Part shown: positions 43,205 to 53,312 of the stretch, piece after piece
Layout: each line of letters begins with the position of its first letter
How positions within the stretch are numbered: position 1 is the stretch's first letter
Origin: Parvibaculaceae bacterium
Lineage (GTDB): Bacteria > Pseudomonadota > Alphaproteobacteria > Parvibaculales > Parvibaculaceae
Assembly (NCBI GenBank): GCA_028283765.1
Contig: JAPWJY010000004.1
Span: forward strand, 1 to 64,000
Length of the DNA: 64,000 nt
Direction: 5' to 3'
Made by a program: the position numbers and the translations under genes
Notes under the pieces: model-generated
The model's database searches: none
What the model was told of the DNA's origin: nothing
The model's input: only the letters and a program-made list of their open reading frames with translations

Positions 43205-44356
43205 ATGTTCAAAGCACTACCCCGTTACATCTTTTCGCAGACGACCGGGCCCTTCATCATTGTGACCCTCGTGCTGACTGGCATCATCTGGCTCACACAG
43301 ACACTGAAACTGCTCGATCTGATCGTGATCCAGGGCCAGAGCGTCGTCACATTCGGCGAGCTTTCGATGCTTGCGATGCCGAGCGTCCTCAATATTGTCC
43401 TGCCGATTTCGCTGTTCTGCGCGCTCATTTACTCCCTCAACCAGATGATCACGGACAGCGAGATGGTGGTCATGTTTGCGGCCGGCCTGAGCCGCTGGCG
43501 CATTGCCCAGCCTGTCCTGCTGCTGACCGGGCTCATCGTTCTGCTGGTGCTGGCGCTCAATCTCTATCTGATGCCCGCCGGGATGCGGGTTCTCAAGGAC
43601 AAGCTGTTCCAGATCAGGGGCGATGTGCTGGCCTCCACCATCCGGGAAGGGTCTTTTTCCAACCCGACTGCCGGGGTGACGGTGTATGTGCGGGACCGCA
43701 CCCCGAGCGGCGAGGTGCGCGGCATTCTGGTGCAGGATAACCGTGACGCGAACGAGGCCGTCACCTATATGGCGACCAACGGCAATCTGGTGCGCACCCC
43801 CGAAGGGCCGCGGCTGATTATGTATAATGGCAATATCCAGCGGGCGACAAAGGAGGGCGGGGAGCAATCCTTCACCTTCCTGCATTTCGATTCATACACC
43901 TATGACCTTTCCCAATATGCGCAGGGCGATGGCGAGGAATATTATGAATCCCGGGAACGCTTTCTCGGCGAGATGTTCAATCCGGACCCGAAGGACGCCT
44001 ACGCGAACATGTTCCGGAGCAGGTTGCGCGCGGAAGGGCACGACAGGCTGGTCGCCGCTCTCTACCCGGTGATGTTCGCGATGGTCGCTCTGGCCATTCT
44101 GTTGCCCGCTCCGTTCAGCCGCCGCGGCTACACCTCGCGAATCGCGATCGGCGTGAGCATTGCGGTGGTGGCGCGGATCATCGGCTTCGGACTCATCAAT
44201 GCTGCGGTCGAGAGTCCGTGGGTCATTCCACTCATCTATCTGATCCCGCTCCTGATATGTGTGGGAAGCGCCATGCATATCGGTGGATTTGGCGGCCCGT
44301 GGCTTGTCCGTTATTTCGGCGGCGGCGCGGCGACGCGGGAAGGCGGGCAGGACTAG
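43205..44356 (+). CDS. lptF: LPS export ABC transporter permease LptF
   Basis: 383 residues, six membrane segments in two groups of three flanking a periplasmic jellyroll-like domain (about residues 125-280). YIFSQTTGPFIIVTLVLTGIIWLTQ and SEMVVMFAAGLSRWRI (the coupling helix that contacts LptB) are typical. With LptG and LptB it extracts lipopolysaccharide from the inner membrane. lptG follows two bases after the stop. Confidence 0.95.
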   Translation: MFKALPRYIFSQTTGPFIIVTLVLTGIIWLTQTLKLLDLIVIQGQSVVTFGELSMLAMPSVLNIVLPISLFCALIYSLNQMITDSEMVVMFAAGLSRWRIAQPVLLLTGLIVLLVLALNLYLMPAGMRVLKDKLFQIRGDVLASTIREGSFSNPTAGVTVYVRDRTPSGEVRGILVQDNRDANEAVTYMATNGNLVRTPEGPRLIMYNGNIQRATKEGGEQSFTFLHFDSYTYDLSQYAQGDGEEYYESRERFLGEMFNPDPKDAYANMFRSRLRAEGHDRLVAALYPVMFAMVALAILLPAPFSRRGYTSRIAIGVSIAVVARIIGFGLINAAVESPWVIPLIYLIPLLICVGSAMHIGGFGGPWLVRYFGGGAATREGGQD

Positions 44357-44358
44357 TC

Positions 44359-45453
44359 ATGCATCTTTCCTGGACCCTGTCGCGCTATCTTGCCCGCCAG
44401 TTCATCGTGGCGATGATCATCACGCTTTGCGTGTTCATCTCGCTCATCTACATGATCGATCTCGTTGAAATGATGCGCCGGGCGGCGGGACACAGCGACA
44501 TATCATTCGGTCTGACGGCGCAGATGACCCTTCTGCGCCTGCCGACCATTGTGACCTCAACATTGCCCTTTTCCATGCTGTTCGGCAGCATGGCCGCCTT
44601 CATGCGCCTGACGCGCTCCAGCGAACTTGTCGTGGCGCGCGCTTCGGGCGTTTCCGTCTGGCAGTTCCTTGCGCCGGCCATCATGGTTGCGCTCGTCATC
44701 GGGATGATCTCGGTCATGATCATCAATCCTATCGCGGCAACGCTGGAATCCCGTTATGAGCAGCTTGAATCGCGATTTCTGAAAGGCCGTTCGAGCCTGC
44801 TCGCTGTGTCTGACAATGGCCTGTGGCTTCGGCAGGCGGACCCGGACGGCCAGTCCGTGGTTCATGCGCTGAAGGTCAATGACCATGGTATCAAGCTTGA
44901 GGACGTCATTTTTTTCCTGTACGGCCCAAACGACCAGTTTCTGGGCCGGATCGATGCCAAAACCGCCGATCTTGAGAATGGCTACTGGGCGCTGACCGAC
45001 CTCTGGTACTCCATGGTCAACAAGCCTTCGCGCCATTTTGACACGTTCCAGCAGCCGACCCTGCTCACGGCGGAGCAGGTGCAGGAAAGTTTCGCCAGCC
45101 CGGATACGATCTCATTCTGGGATTTGCCGCGCTTCATCCAGATGGCGGAAGCGGCGGGTTTTACCGCCCGGCAATACAGGCTGCACTGGCATTCGCTGAT
45201 GTCGCTCCCGTTCCTGCTTTGTACCATGGTGATGGTAGCGGCCACCTTTTCACTGCGCATTTCGCGGCTTGGCGGGCTGACGCAACTGGTGCTCGGGGCT
45301 GTGAGCACGGGCTTTCTGCTGTACTTTGCGACCGACCTTTCGCTGGCTCTGGGACTGACCGGTGTGGTGCCGCCCTTCCTCGCGGCGTGGGCGCCGGCTC
45401 TGGTGGCGATGCTGCTTGGACTAGCGGCTCTCTTCCACATGGAAGACGGTTAG
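44359..45453 (+). CDS. lptG: LPS export ABC transporter permease LptG
   Basis: 364 residues, same layout as LptF. LSRYLARQFIVAMIITLCVFISLIYMIDLVEMMRR opens the first helix and SSELVVARASGVSVWQFL is the coupling helix. Partner of LptF in the LptB2FG complex. ATG 44359 is the start; an upstream open frame overlapping lptF is a shadow. lptD follows 100 bases later, so the export machinery is grouped. Confidence 0.95.
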   Translation: MHLSWTLSRYLARQFIVAMIITLCVFISLIYMIDLVEMMRRAAGHSDISFGLTAQMTLLRLPTIVTSTLPFSMLFGSMAAFMRLTRSSELVVARASGVSVWQFLAPAIMVALVIGMISVMIINPIAATLESRYEQLESRFLKGRSSLLAVSDNGLWLRQADPDGQSVVHALKVNDHGIKLEDVIFFLYGPNDQFLGRIDAKTADLENGYWALTDLWYSMVNKPSRHFDTFQQPTLLTAEQVQESFASPDTISFWDLPRFIQMAEAAGFTARQYRLHWHSLMSLPFLLCTMVMVAATFSLRISRLGGLTQLVLGAVSTGFLLYFATDLSLALGLTGVVPPFLAAWAPALVAMLLGLAALFHMEDG

Positions 45454-45553
45454 GGTAAGGCTTGGGAAGACTTTTTCTTTTGCCGATGGGCCGGGATATT
45501 CCGGGGCGCCGGCGGTTCTCGGCGGCGGCGCGTTTTAGGGGAATTGACTGGCA

Positions 45554-47908
45554 ATGAGGCTGCTTGGAGTGCTGCTTGAAAAAGGCCTGGCCGGGCGCGC
45601 CGGACCGGTGGTGATTCGCCTCATGCTGCTTTCGGGCTTTCTTCTGGCGGGCCAGTCTGGCGCGGCTTTGGCTGCAAGGCCAGTGAACACAGTTTCCACC
45701 TCTGCTCCCTTCGCCAGGTCTGCGGCCGAAACTCCCGCATCCACAACAGCGCCCGCGCCATCCGCACCGTCGGTGGCCAGGAATGCCGCCGATCCCGACA
45801 AAAAGCCTTTCGAGGATTCAGGTCAGGTGCTGATGCAGGCTGACGATCTTAAATATGACCGTGACACGAAGATCGTGACGGCGACCGGGCATGTCGAGGT
45901 CGCCTATGGCCTTCGGGTGCTGACGGCCGACCACATGACCTATGATCAGAACACAGGCGTGGTTACCGCCGATGGCCATGTCGCGCTGCTCGATGACACG
46001 GGGGATGTCGCCTTCGGCAATCACATGGTGCTGCGCGATGAGTTGAAGGAAGGCGTTATCGATACGCTTTCTGTCCTCATGACCGATGATTCCAAGATGG
46101 CGGGCAATCGGGCGACCCGCCTCGATGGCAACATCACGGTTATCAACAAGGGCGTCTTCAGCCCCTGCAAGATCTGTAATGTAGTTGATGACAAGCAGCC
46201 GCTCTGGCAGATCAAGGCCTTCCGGGTTATCCATAACAAGGCGGAACAGCAGATCATCTATGAGGATGCCTATATGGAGTTCCTCGGGGTGCCTGTTCTC
46301 TATTTCCCGTTCTTCTCGCAGCCCGATCCCACGGTGAAGCGCCGTTCCGGCTTCCTGTCCCCGAGTTTCGGGGGGTCGACCGAGCTCGGGACGACGGTGA
46401 AGACGCCCTATTTCATCGATCTTGGTCCCAGTATGGACGCCACGGTGACGCCATGGTTCACATCCAAGCAGGGGCTGGTCTATCAGGGTGAGTTCCGTCA
46501 ACGTACGGAAACCGGGGCCTACAGTTTTGACGGCACCGCCAATTTTCCGCAGTCCCCCAGCTCGGATGGCCTGCCTGGGGACCGGAGTTTCCGTGGCAGC
46601 CTGTTTGGTCAGGGCGAATTCAAGCTGCCGGACAACTGGGACTATGGCTTTCAGGCCCAGATGACGACCGACGACACCTATATGCGTCAATATGACATCA
46701 ACTCGCTGACCAACCTGACGAACAATATTTACGTCAACAGATATGACGGTCCCGACGCCTTCACGGCCAATGCCTATTATTTCAGCAATCTTCTCCTGAA
46801 TCCTGACGGGTCCAAGTCCCGCAGTCCCTGGGTCGCTCCCATCATCCAGTATGATCACCGCATCCCCGGTGACTATGCGGGCGGAAAGCTGACATTGTCG
46901 GCGAATGCGACGGTGCTGGGATACCGTGAGACCAATGACGAACTGAGCCCGCAATCGCGGCGCTTGTCGACGACCCTGAGCTGGGATCGGGCGGGTACGA
47001 CGGCCGGAGGCGTTGTCTACGATCTTTTCGCGAATTTGCGCGGTGACGTCTATCAGGTCGAGAATGTGGAAGATGAGTATGTGAAGGGGGGGAGCCAGGA
47101 TGGCAGTCTGGCACGCGCTCTTCCCACACTGGGGGTTGATCTGCGCTACCCTCTGGTCAGTTCGCAAGGCAAGTACCGGCAGGTCGTCTCGCCGGTCGTT
47201 CAGCTCATTTACGCCCCGTATGCGAGCAATGATCCCCTCATTCCCAATGAGGATTCGCAGGGCTACACATTCGACGAAACCAACCTGTTTTCGACGGACC
47301 GTTTTCCCGGCCTCGACGAATGGGAAAGCGGTCCTCGCGCCAATGTCGGTATGGAATATTCCGTCTTTTCACCGGGAGAAGCCAAGGCGACGGCCATGGT
47401 CGGACAGGTCTATCGCTTGAAGCCGGACAGTTCCTTCACTGAGCGCAGCGGCCTGCGGGACAGGCAGTCGGATTATGTCGCAGGTCTTATGGTATCGCCG
47501 AGCAAGGATTACACCTTCGTTAGTCGCGTCCGCGTGGACCAGAATACCTACGATCTGCGCCAGAATGAGGTTGATCTTTACGCCCATCTCGATCCCGTGA
47601 CGGCGCAGGTGGGGTGGGGCTATTACAGTTCTGACCCGGAACTGGGACTGGACAGCCGCGATCAGGGAGTGTTCGGCCTTAATCTGAAGCTTTCGGACTA
47701 CTGGAGCATTTTTGGCACCACGCAGCGGAATTTCAAAACGGACAGCGCCATCTACAATCAGGCCGGTCTGGTCTATTCGGACGAATGCTTCGGCTTCACG
47801 CTGACCTTCGTCCAGAGCTTTACCCAGGATCGTGATATCGAGCCCTCGAACGGGGTGTTTTTGCGGTTCAATTTCAAATATCTGGGTGCCTTCGGCTTTG
47901 GCACATAG
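45554..47908 (+). CDS. lptD: LPS-assembly outer-membrane protein LptD
   Basis: 784 residues. A signal sequence ends near GAALAARP; a proline- and alanine-rich linker leads to the LptA-like domain (VLMQADDLKYDRDTKIVTATGHVEVAYG, about 93-190). The beta-barrel follows, with VLYFPFFSQPDPTVKRRSGFLSPSFGGS and a Phe/aromatic C-terminal region. Cysteine pairs CKIC (about residue 200) and the late DECFGF may form the disulfides known in LptD. With LptE it inserts LPS into the outer leaflet; surA, its chaperone, is next. Confidence 0.95.
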   Translation: MRLLGVLLEKGLAGRAGPVVIRLMLLSGFLLAGQSGAALAARPVNTVSTSAPFARSAAETPASTTAPAPSAPSVARNAADPDKKPFEDSGQVLMQADDLKYDRDTKIVTATGHVEVAYGLRVLTADHMTYDQNTGVVTADGHVALLDDTGDVAFGNHMVLRDELKEGVIDTLSVLMTDDSKMAGNRATRLDGNITVINKGVFSPCKICNVVDDKQPLWQIKAFRVIHNKAEQQIIYEDAYMEFLGVPVLYFPFFSQPDPTVKRRSGFLSPSFGGSTELGTTVKTPYFIDLGPSMDATVTPWFTSKQGLVYQGEFRQRTETGAYSFDGTANFPQSPSSDGLPGDRSFRGSLFGQGEFKLPDNWDYGFQAQMTTDDTYMRQYDINSLTNLTNNIYVNRYDGPDAFTANAYYFSNLLLNPDGSKSRSPWVAPIIQYDHRIPGDYAGGKLTLSANATVLGYRETNDELSPQSRRLSTTLSWDRAGTTAGGVVYDLFANLRGDVYQVENVEDEYVKGGSQDGSLARALPTLGVDLRYPLVSSQGKYRQVVSPVVQLIYAPYASNDPLIPNEDSQGYTFDETNLFSTDRFPGLDEWESGPRANVGMEYSVFSPGEAKATAMVGQVYRLKPDSSFTERSGLRDRQSDYVAGLMVSPSKDYTFVSRVRVDQNTYDLRQNEVDLYAHLDPVTAQVGWGYYSSDPELGLDSRDQGVFGLNLKLSDYWSIFGTTQRNFKTDSAIYNQAGLVYSDECFGFTLTFVQSFTQDRDIEPSNGVFLRFNFKYLGAFGFGT

Positions 47909-48023
47909 GCGGACGGGATGTCGGCGCTCCTCCGGTTGATCGGGTAGGTAAAAAGGTTATGCTGGCGGCCCCGGTTCTGAGGGCGGCGCACTAGGGAAGC
48001 GGGCGGAAGCCCAAGGGATGCTT

Positions 48024-49349
48024 ATGACGTTAAGGAAGCTTAGCTGCGTGTCAGAGCCTGTTTCAGATATGCTTGGCCGGTTCGTTTTTGCGCTGTTTGC
48101 GATCCTGGTTTTGTCGGTTTCAGCCGCGAGCCTTGAGGCGCGGGCCGCGGATGACGACAATTCGATGATCGGCATTGCGGCCATCGTCAATGACGAGGTC
48201 ATTTCGCAATATGACCTCGATCAGCGGACCCGGCTTGTGCTGGTGACGTCGGGCATCCCCCAGACGCCTGAAAACACCCAGCGGGTGCGCTCGCAGGTTC
48301 TGCGCAGCCTGATCGACGAAAAGCTGGAGATGCAGGAGGCCGATCGCCAGAAGGTCACCGTGCCTGAGGACCAGATAAACCAGGCCTATGCCAGCATCGC
48401 GGCGCGCGCCGAGATGACGCCCGACCAGATCGACCATTATCTTGAGCAGAACGGTATTTCCAAATCGTCGATGGTTAACCAGATCAAGGCGGAGATCGCC
48501 TGGAACCAGGTTGTCGGCCAGCAGTTCGGGTCGCTGATTTCAGTGGGAGACGACCAGGTCGATGAGGTCCTGCGCAAGCTCAAGGATGAATCGGGCGAAA
48601 CGCAATATCTCGTCGGCGAGATTCTGCTGACCTATGAAAATCCCCAGCAGGAGGCCGAGGTGTCGGCCGGCGCAGCCCAGCTTGTCCAGCAGATCAGGGC
48701 GGGCGCGCCCTTCCAGGCCGTCGCCAGCCAGTTCAGCCAGTCTCCGTCCGCTGCCTCCGGGGGCGACATAGGCTGGGTCCATGCCAGCCAGTTGCCTTCC
48801 GCTCTTGTCGATATCGTCCCGAATATGCAGCCGGGGCAGGTGTCGGACCCGATCCAGACGGTGAATGGCTATTACATCGTCCAGTTGCGCTCAAGACAGA
48901 CCGGTTTTGGCGCGGATGAGATGAAGAACCAGTTCACCCTCATGCATGTCGTGCTGCCGCTTTCGGCGACGGCGTCTCCGGCGCAGGTCGACAAGCGCGC
49001 CGCCGAAACGAAGGAACTGGCAGCGTCCTTCACCAACTGCAAGGATTTTGCGGTACAGGCCGCCAAATATGAAGGCGCGGATATTTCCAAGCCCAAGACC
49101 ATTTCCGTGGGCGGGATGGAACCCAACCTGCGAAAGGCCGTGGCCGACCTCCAGTCCGGTCAGGTCGCGCCGCCGATCCGCAGTGCCCGCGGCATGGAAA
49201 TTCTCGCCGTCTGCGACCGCGTGAATGATACAGGCGGCGCGCCGAGCCGCGAATCCATCGAAGATAACCTCTATTCCCAGCAGCTTTCCCTCATGGCGCG
49301 CCGTCATCTGCGGGATCTGCGCCGGGACGCCGTCATCGACGTCCGCTAA
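48024..49349 (+). CDS. surA: Periplasmic chaperone / peptidyl-prolyl isomerase SurA
   Basis: 441 residues. Signal peptide with core FVFALFAILVLSVSA; the SurA N-domain begins GIAAIVNDEVISQYDLDQRTRLVL. A first parvulin domain (LVGEILLTYENPQQEAE to GGDIGWVHASQLP) and a second, diverged one (LMHVVLPLSA onward) follow. It escorts outer-membrane proteins, LptD in particular. ATG 48024 has AAGGG six bases upstream; 48018 and 48069 are alternatives. Confidence 0.92.
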   Translation: MTLRKLSCVSEPVSDMLGRFVFALFAILVLSVSAASLEARAADDDNSMIGIAAIVNDEVISQYDLDQRTRLVLVTSGIPQTPENTQRVRSQVLRSLIDEKLEMQEADRQKVTVPEDQINQAYASIAARAEMTPDQIDHYLEQNGISKSSMVNQIKAEIAWNQVVGQQFGSLISVGDDQVDEVLRKLKDESGETQYLVGEILLTYENPQQEAEVSAGAAQLVQQIRAGAPFQAVASQFSQSPSAASGGDIGWVHASQLPSALVDIVPNMQPGQVSDPIQTVNGYYIVQLRSRQTGFGADEMKNQFTLMHVVLPLSATASPAQVDKRAAETKELAASFTNCKDFAVQAAKYEGADISKPKTISVGGMEPNLRKAVADLQSGQVAPPIRSARGMEILAVCDRVNDTGGAPSRESIEDNLYSQQLSLMARRHLRDLRRDAVIDVR

Positions 49350-49366
49350 CCGCGAGGGCAAGCCCC

Positions 49367-50398
49367 ATGCCTTCGAGCCATTCTTCCGGTTCCGCCGATC
49401 GTCCCCTCGTGGTGACGATGGGGGAACCTGCGGGCATCGGCGCTGAAATCACGATCAAGGCGTGGCGCGCGCGCAACGAGGCGGAAGGCGTGCCGCCGTT
49501 CCTCTTTCTGGGGGACGCGGGGCTTCTTCAGGAGCGGGCAGAGCTTGCCGGGCTTGAGGCGCTGTTCGCATTGGTCGAAACGCCCCGGCAGGCCATGGAT
49601 GCTTTTTCCGATGCCTTGCCGGTCATGAATCTGGCTCTGGCCCGGCCGAGCCGGCCCGGCGACCTCGACCCCGCCAATGCGAAAGCCGTGATCGGAGCCA
49701 TCGATCAGGCTTGCGCGCTGGCTCTGGCCGGGGAGGTGGCGGGCATCGTCACCAACCCCATCCACAAGCGCGCCCTTTACGATGCGGGCTTTTCCGCCCC
49801 CGGCCATACCGAATATCTGGCGGCCCTCACAGGCGCTCACCAGCCTGTCATGATGCTGTCCTGTCCGGGCCTGCGGGTGGTGCCGGTGACGGTTCACCTG
49901 CCGCTGGCGCGGGTGGCGGGCGCTCTCACCACGGAGGCGATCATCGGGCAGGGGCGCATTCTGGCGCATGGACTTATCCACGATTTCGGCATCGCCGTGC
50001 CGCGCATTGCCGTCGCTGCCCTCAATCCCCACGCGGGCGAGGAAGGGAAACTCGGCACCGAGGAGAGCACGATCATCACCCCCGCGATCCGGCAATTGCA
50101 GGCTGAGGGCATCCGGATCGACGGCCCCTGGCCTGCCGACACGCTGTTTCACGCCGAGGCTCGCGCGCGCTATGACGCGGTACTGTGCATGTATCATGAT
50201 CAGGCTCTGATCCCGTTGAAGACCATCGATTTCGAGCATGGGGTCAACACCACGCTCGGGCTTCCCATCGTGCGCACCTCGCCGGACCATGGCACCGCGC
50301 TCGACATCGCGGCGAAAGGCATCGCCCATCCCGGCAGCCTGATCGCAGCATTGCGGGAAGCGGCACTCATCGCGCGGCACAGATCGGCCCGGCCATGA
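49367..50398 (+). CDS. pdxA: 4-hydroxythreonine-4-phosphate dehydrogenase
   Basis: 343 residues. [16 protein letters not shown], the metal-ligand region [24 protein letters not shown], and [16 protein letters not shown] with [11 protein letters not shown]. It oxidises and decarboxylates 4-phosphohydroxy-threonine in pyridoxal phosphate synthesis. The surA-pdxA-rsmA order is conserved; its stop overlaps the rsmA start (ATGA). Confidence 0.96.
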   Translation: MPSSHSSGSADRPLVVTMGEPAGIGAEITIKAWRARNEAEGVPPFLFLGDAGLLQERAELAGLEALFALVETPRQAMDAFSDALPVMNLALARPSRPGDLDPANAKAVIGAIDQACALALAGEVAGIVTNPIHKRALYDAGFSAPGHTEYLAALTGAHQPVMMLSCPGLRVVPVTVHLPLARVAGALTTEAIIGQGRILAHGLIHDFGIAVPRIAVAALNPHAGEEGKLGTEESTIITPAIRQLQAEGIRIDGPWPADTLFHAEARARYDAVLCMYHDQALIPLKTIDFEHGVNTTLGLPIVRTSPDHGTALDIAAKGIAHPGSLIAALREAALIARHRSARP

Positions 50399-51243
50399 GC
50401 GGACCGGACGATCTGCCGCCGCTACGCAGCGTGATCGAGCGATATGGGCTCGATGCGAAAAAGTCGCTTGGCCAGAATTTCCTGCTCGATCTCAATCTCA
50501 CAGGCCGCATCGCCCGGGCGGCGGGCCTTGTCGCGGGCGCCGAAATCATCGAGGTCGGACCGGGGCCGGGCGGGCTCACCCGGGCCTTGCTGGCGGAAGG
50601 GGCGGCGAAGGTCATCGCCATCGAGCGAGACCGCCGCGCCATCCCCGCGCTTGAGGAAATTTCAGCCGCCTACCCGGGCCGCCTCCAGATCATCGAGGAC
50701 GATGTGCTGGAGGTCGACATGCGCGCGCTCGCGGGCGGCCGCAAACCCAAGATCGTCGCGAACCTGCCCTACAATATCGCGACTGTTCTGCTGGTCAGAT
50801 GGTTGCAGAGCGAGCCCTGGCCACCCTATTTCTCCAGCCTTACCCTGATGTTCCAGAAAGAGGTGGGAGAGCGCATCGTCGCGAAGCCCTCGAGCAGCGC
50901 CTACGGGCGGCTGGCTGTGCTGGCGCAATGGCGCACGCAGGCGCGGATGCTGTTCGACATCGACCGGCGCGCCTTCACGCCGCCGCCTGCGGTTACCTCG
51001 ACGCTGGTTGAACTTATCCCCCGTCCCGTGCCGCTGGCCGAGGCCGACCCGCGCATTCTGGAGAAAGTCGTGGCGGCCGCCTTCGGCCAGCGCCGCAAGA
51101 TGCTGCGCTCGGCGCTGCGGGCGCTGACGCCCGATGCCGAGGCGTTGCTGGCGGCGGCGGGGATAGAGCCGACGCGGCGCGCGGAACAGCTTTCCGTAGA
51201 GGAATTCTGCCGTCTGGCGGAAGCCTTCCGCTTGGCGAGTTGA
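50395..51243 (+). CDS. rsmA: 16S rRNA (adenine1518-N6/adenine1519-N6)-dimethyltransferase (KsgA)
   Basis: 282 residues. [14 protein letters not shown] at the start, SAM-binding [14 protein letters not shown], and the catalytic [11 protein letters not shown] (the NLPY motif of N6-adenine methylases). It dimethylates two adenosines in helix 45 of 16S rRNA during 30S maturation. ATG overlaps the pdxA stop by four bases. Confidence 0.96.
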   Translation: MSGPDDLPPLRSVIERYGLDAKKSLGQNFLLDLNLTGRIARAAGLVAGAEIIEVGPGPGGLTRALLAEGAAKVIAIERDRRAIPALEEISAAYPGRLQIIEDDVLEVDMRALAGGRKPKIVANLPYNIATVLLVRWLQSEPWPPYFSSLTLMFQKEVGERIVAKPSSSAYGRLAVLAQWRTQARMLFDIDRRAFTPPPAVTSTLVELIPRPVPLAEADPRILEKVVAAAFGQRRKMLRSALRALTPDAEALLAAAGIEPTRRAEQLSVEEFCRLAEAFRLAS

Positions 51244-51315
51244 GGGGGCCGTGCGAAAGTGCGGTCAACTCAAGAAACCTAGCCGGTTCAGGCATTCAGG
51301 AAGGCACCGCGACCC

Positions 51316-52362
51316 ATGAAAGCTCAAGCGCTCGTTGAATATGGCCAGCCCCTCAAGGAAGTAACCAGCGACACCCCCGTCCCGACGGGAACCGAAGTGC
51401 TGCTCAAGATGCGCCACTGCGGGGTCTGCCATTCCGACGTCCATTTGCAGGACGGTCATTTCGACATGGGTGGCGGCAACCAGCTCGACGTGAGCGGCGG
51501 ACGCAAGCTGCCCTTCACGCTTGGCCATGAAATCGAGGGTGAGGTCATTGCCGCCGGCCCGGACGCCGAAGGCGTTTCGGTCGGTGATCTCCGCGTTGCC
51601 TTCCCGTGGATCGGCTGTGGCGAGTGTCCGACCTGCAAGCGGGGCGACGAGCATCTGTGCAACCGCCCGCGCAATCTGGGCATTCAGGTCGCAGGCGGTT
51701 ACGCCACCCATGTGATCGTGCCCCACCCGCGCTATCTGCTCGATTATACCGGCATCAAGGATGGCCTCGCCGCCACCTACATGTGCTCAGGCCTCACCGC
51801 CTTCAGCGCGATGAAGAAGCTCGATGTCAGCCCCGAGGAGCGGGTGCTGGTCGTCGGCCTCGGCGGCGTCGGCATGATGGGCCTGCAGTTCGCCAAGGCG
51901 CTGTTCGAGGCCGCCCCGCTTGCCGCCGATGTGGACGAGGGCAAGCTTCAGGCCGCCAAGGGCTCGGGGGCGCACGAAGTCTATAACCCCAGGGATCCGG
52001 CTGCGCTGAAAAAGCTGCTGGCCGATACCGGCGGCGGCGTTCCGGCTGCCGTCGATTTCGTGGGTTCGGAAGCCTCGCTCAAGTTCGCGCTGGGCTCGGT
52101 CCGCAAGGGTGGGCAGGTTGTTGTTGTCGGCCTCTTCGGCGGCGGCTTCTCGATGCCGATCCCGATGTTCCCGATGCGCGCCATTTCCATCGGCGGTTCC
52201 TACGTCGGCAATCTTCAGGAAACCATCGAGATGATGGCGCTGGTCAAGGAAGGCAAGGTCGACCCGATCCCGGTGACCGAGCGTCCGCTGGCGGAAGCCT
52301 CGAAGTCGCTTGATGATCTGCGCGCGGGCACGGTGATGGGCCGTGTGGTGCTGAAGCCGTAA
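51316..52362 (+). CDS. Zinc-dependent alcohol dehydrogenase
   Basis: 348 residues. Catalytic zinc ligands in HCGVCHSDVHL and LGHEIEGEV; structural zinc cysteines in CGECPTCKRGDEHLC; NAD loop VVGLGGVGMMGLQFAKAL. The pattern fits propanol-preferring or general alcohol dehydrogenases. Monocistronic: a strong terminator follows 23 bases after the stop. Confidence 0.93.
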   Translation: MKAQALVEYGQPLKEVTSDTPVPTGTEVLLKMRHCGVCHSDVHLQDGHFDMGGGNQLDVSGGRKLPFTLGHEIEGEVIAAGPDAEGVSVGDLRVAFPWIGCGECPTCKRGDEHLCNRPRNLGIQVAGGYATHVIVPHPRYLLDYTGIKDGLAATYMCSGLTAFSAMKKLDVSPEERVLVVGLGGVGMMGLQFAKALFEAAPLAADVDEGKLQAAKGSGAHEVYNPRDPAALKKLLADTGGGVPAAVDFVGSEASLKFALGSVRKGGQVVVVGLFGGGFSMPIPMFPMRAISIGGSYVGNLQETIEMMALVKEGKVDPIPVTERPLAEASKSLDDLRAGTVMGRVVLKP

Positions 52363-52385
52363 GCGGGGATAAGTTTCCACACTGA

Positions 52386-52420
52386 AAAACCCTCTGCCTT
52401 CTCCGGCAGAGGGTTTTTTT
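52386..52420. terminator. Bidirectional intrinsic terminator
   Basis: CCCTCTGCC and GGCAGAGGG form a perfect 9-bp stem with a TTCTCC loop, preceded by five A and followed by seven T. It serves the alcohol dehydrogenase gene (plus) and prmA (minus), whose stops lie on either side. Confidence 0.92.
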
Positions 52421-52430
52421 ATGGATAAAA

Positions 52431-53309
52431 CTACCGTGTGAACCTCAGCGTCACCCAGTCGTCGATGGGCTTGCGCGAGACGAGTTTCAGGCCCTGAGCC
52501 ACGCAGGCCGCCGTCACCATCGCGCCCTGTTTGCGCAGGATGCCCGAGAGCACCAGATCGCCGCCGGGGGCCAGCGCCACTGCGAAGGCGGGGGCCATCG
52601 CCACCAGCGGGCGGGCGAGGATATTGGCGACGATAAGGTCGTAGGGCGCTCTCGCGGTCAGCAGCGGATGGCCGAAGCCGGTCGCCGTCACGATGCGGAC
52701 GAGGTTCTTGACGCCATTGCCGGCGGCGTTCTCGCGCGCCACCCGGGTGGCGACCGGATCGATGTCGCTGGCCAGCACCGGATGATGGGTCAGTTTTGCG
52801 ATGCCGATGGCGAGCACGCCGGTGCCGGTGCCCAGATCGAGCGGATTGCTTGGCGTCCGCGCGGCGCAGATTTCCGAGATGTAGGCGAGGCATCCTTCCG
52901 TGGTGCCATGATGCCCGGTGCCGAATGCTTGCCCGGCCTCGATCAGCAGCGGGATGACGCCGGCCGGCACCTTGTGGGCGTCATGGCTGCCATAGACGAA
53001 AAACCGCCCGGCCTGCACGGGGGCGAGGCCTTCCAGCGATTTCTTCACCCAGTCTTCATCGGGCAGCGGCGCGAGGGTGAATTCACTTATCCCCGCTTCC
53101 GGCGTGGCACCGGCATTGGCGAGGAGGGCGAGGATTGCGTCCGCTTCCGGTTCCTCTTCATAGAGCGCGTCGATGCGCCATGTCACATGCTCCTCGACCT
53201 CGCTCGTCGAGACGGCCGACGCTTCCGGCGCGAAGGCCTCGCTCAGGGCTTCGGCGTATTTTTCAGCCTCGGCGATGGGCGCAAGAAAAGAGGCTTTCCA
53301 GATAGGCAT
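52431..53309 (-). CDS. prmA: Ribosomal protein L11 methyltransferase
   Basis: 292 residues. A short N-terminal substrate-binding domain (PIWKASFLAPIAEAEKYAEAL) precedes the SAM domain with PLDLGTGTGVLAIGIAKL, SDIDPVATRVARENAAGN and the NILARPLVAMAP motif. It methylates L11. Three bases after the helicase stop on the same strand, so probably cotranscribed. Confidence 0.93.
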   Translation of the reverse strand: MPIWKASFLAPIAEAEKYAEALSEAFAPEASAVSTSEVEEHVTWRIDALYEEEPEADAILALLANAGATPEAGISEFTLAPLPDEDWVKKSLEGLAPVQAGRFFVYGSHDAHKVPAGVIPLLIEAGQAFGTGHHGTTEGCLAYISEICAARTPSNPLDLGTGTGVLAIGIAKLTHHPVLASDIDPVATRVARENAAGNGVKNLVRIVTATGFGHPLLTARAPYDLIVANILARPLVAMAPAFAVALAPGGDLVLSGILRKQGAMVTAACVAQGLKLVSRKPIDDWVTLRFTR

Positions 53310-53312
53310 GGT

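Noticed and set aside
43078-43740. Plus-strand frame of 220 codons running into lptF
   Set aside because: Overlaps lptF in another frame and lacks ribosome-binding site and family similarity.
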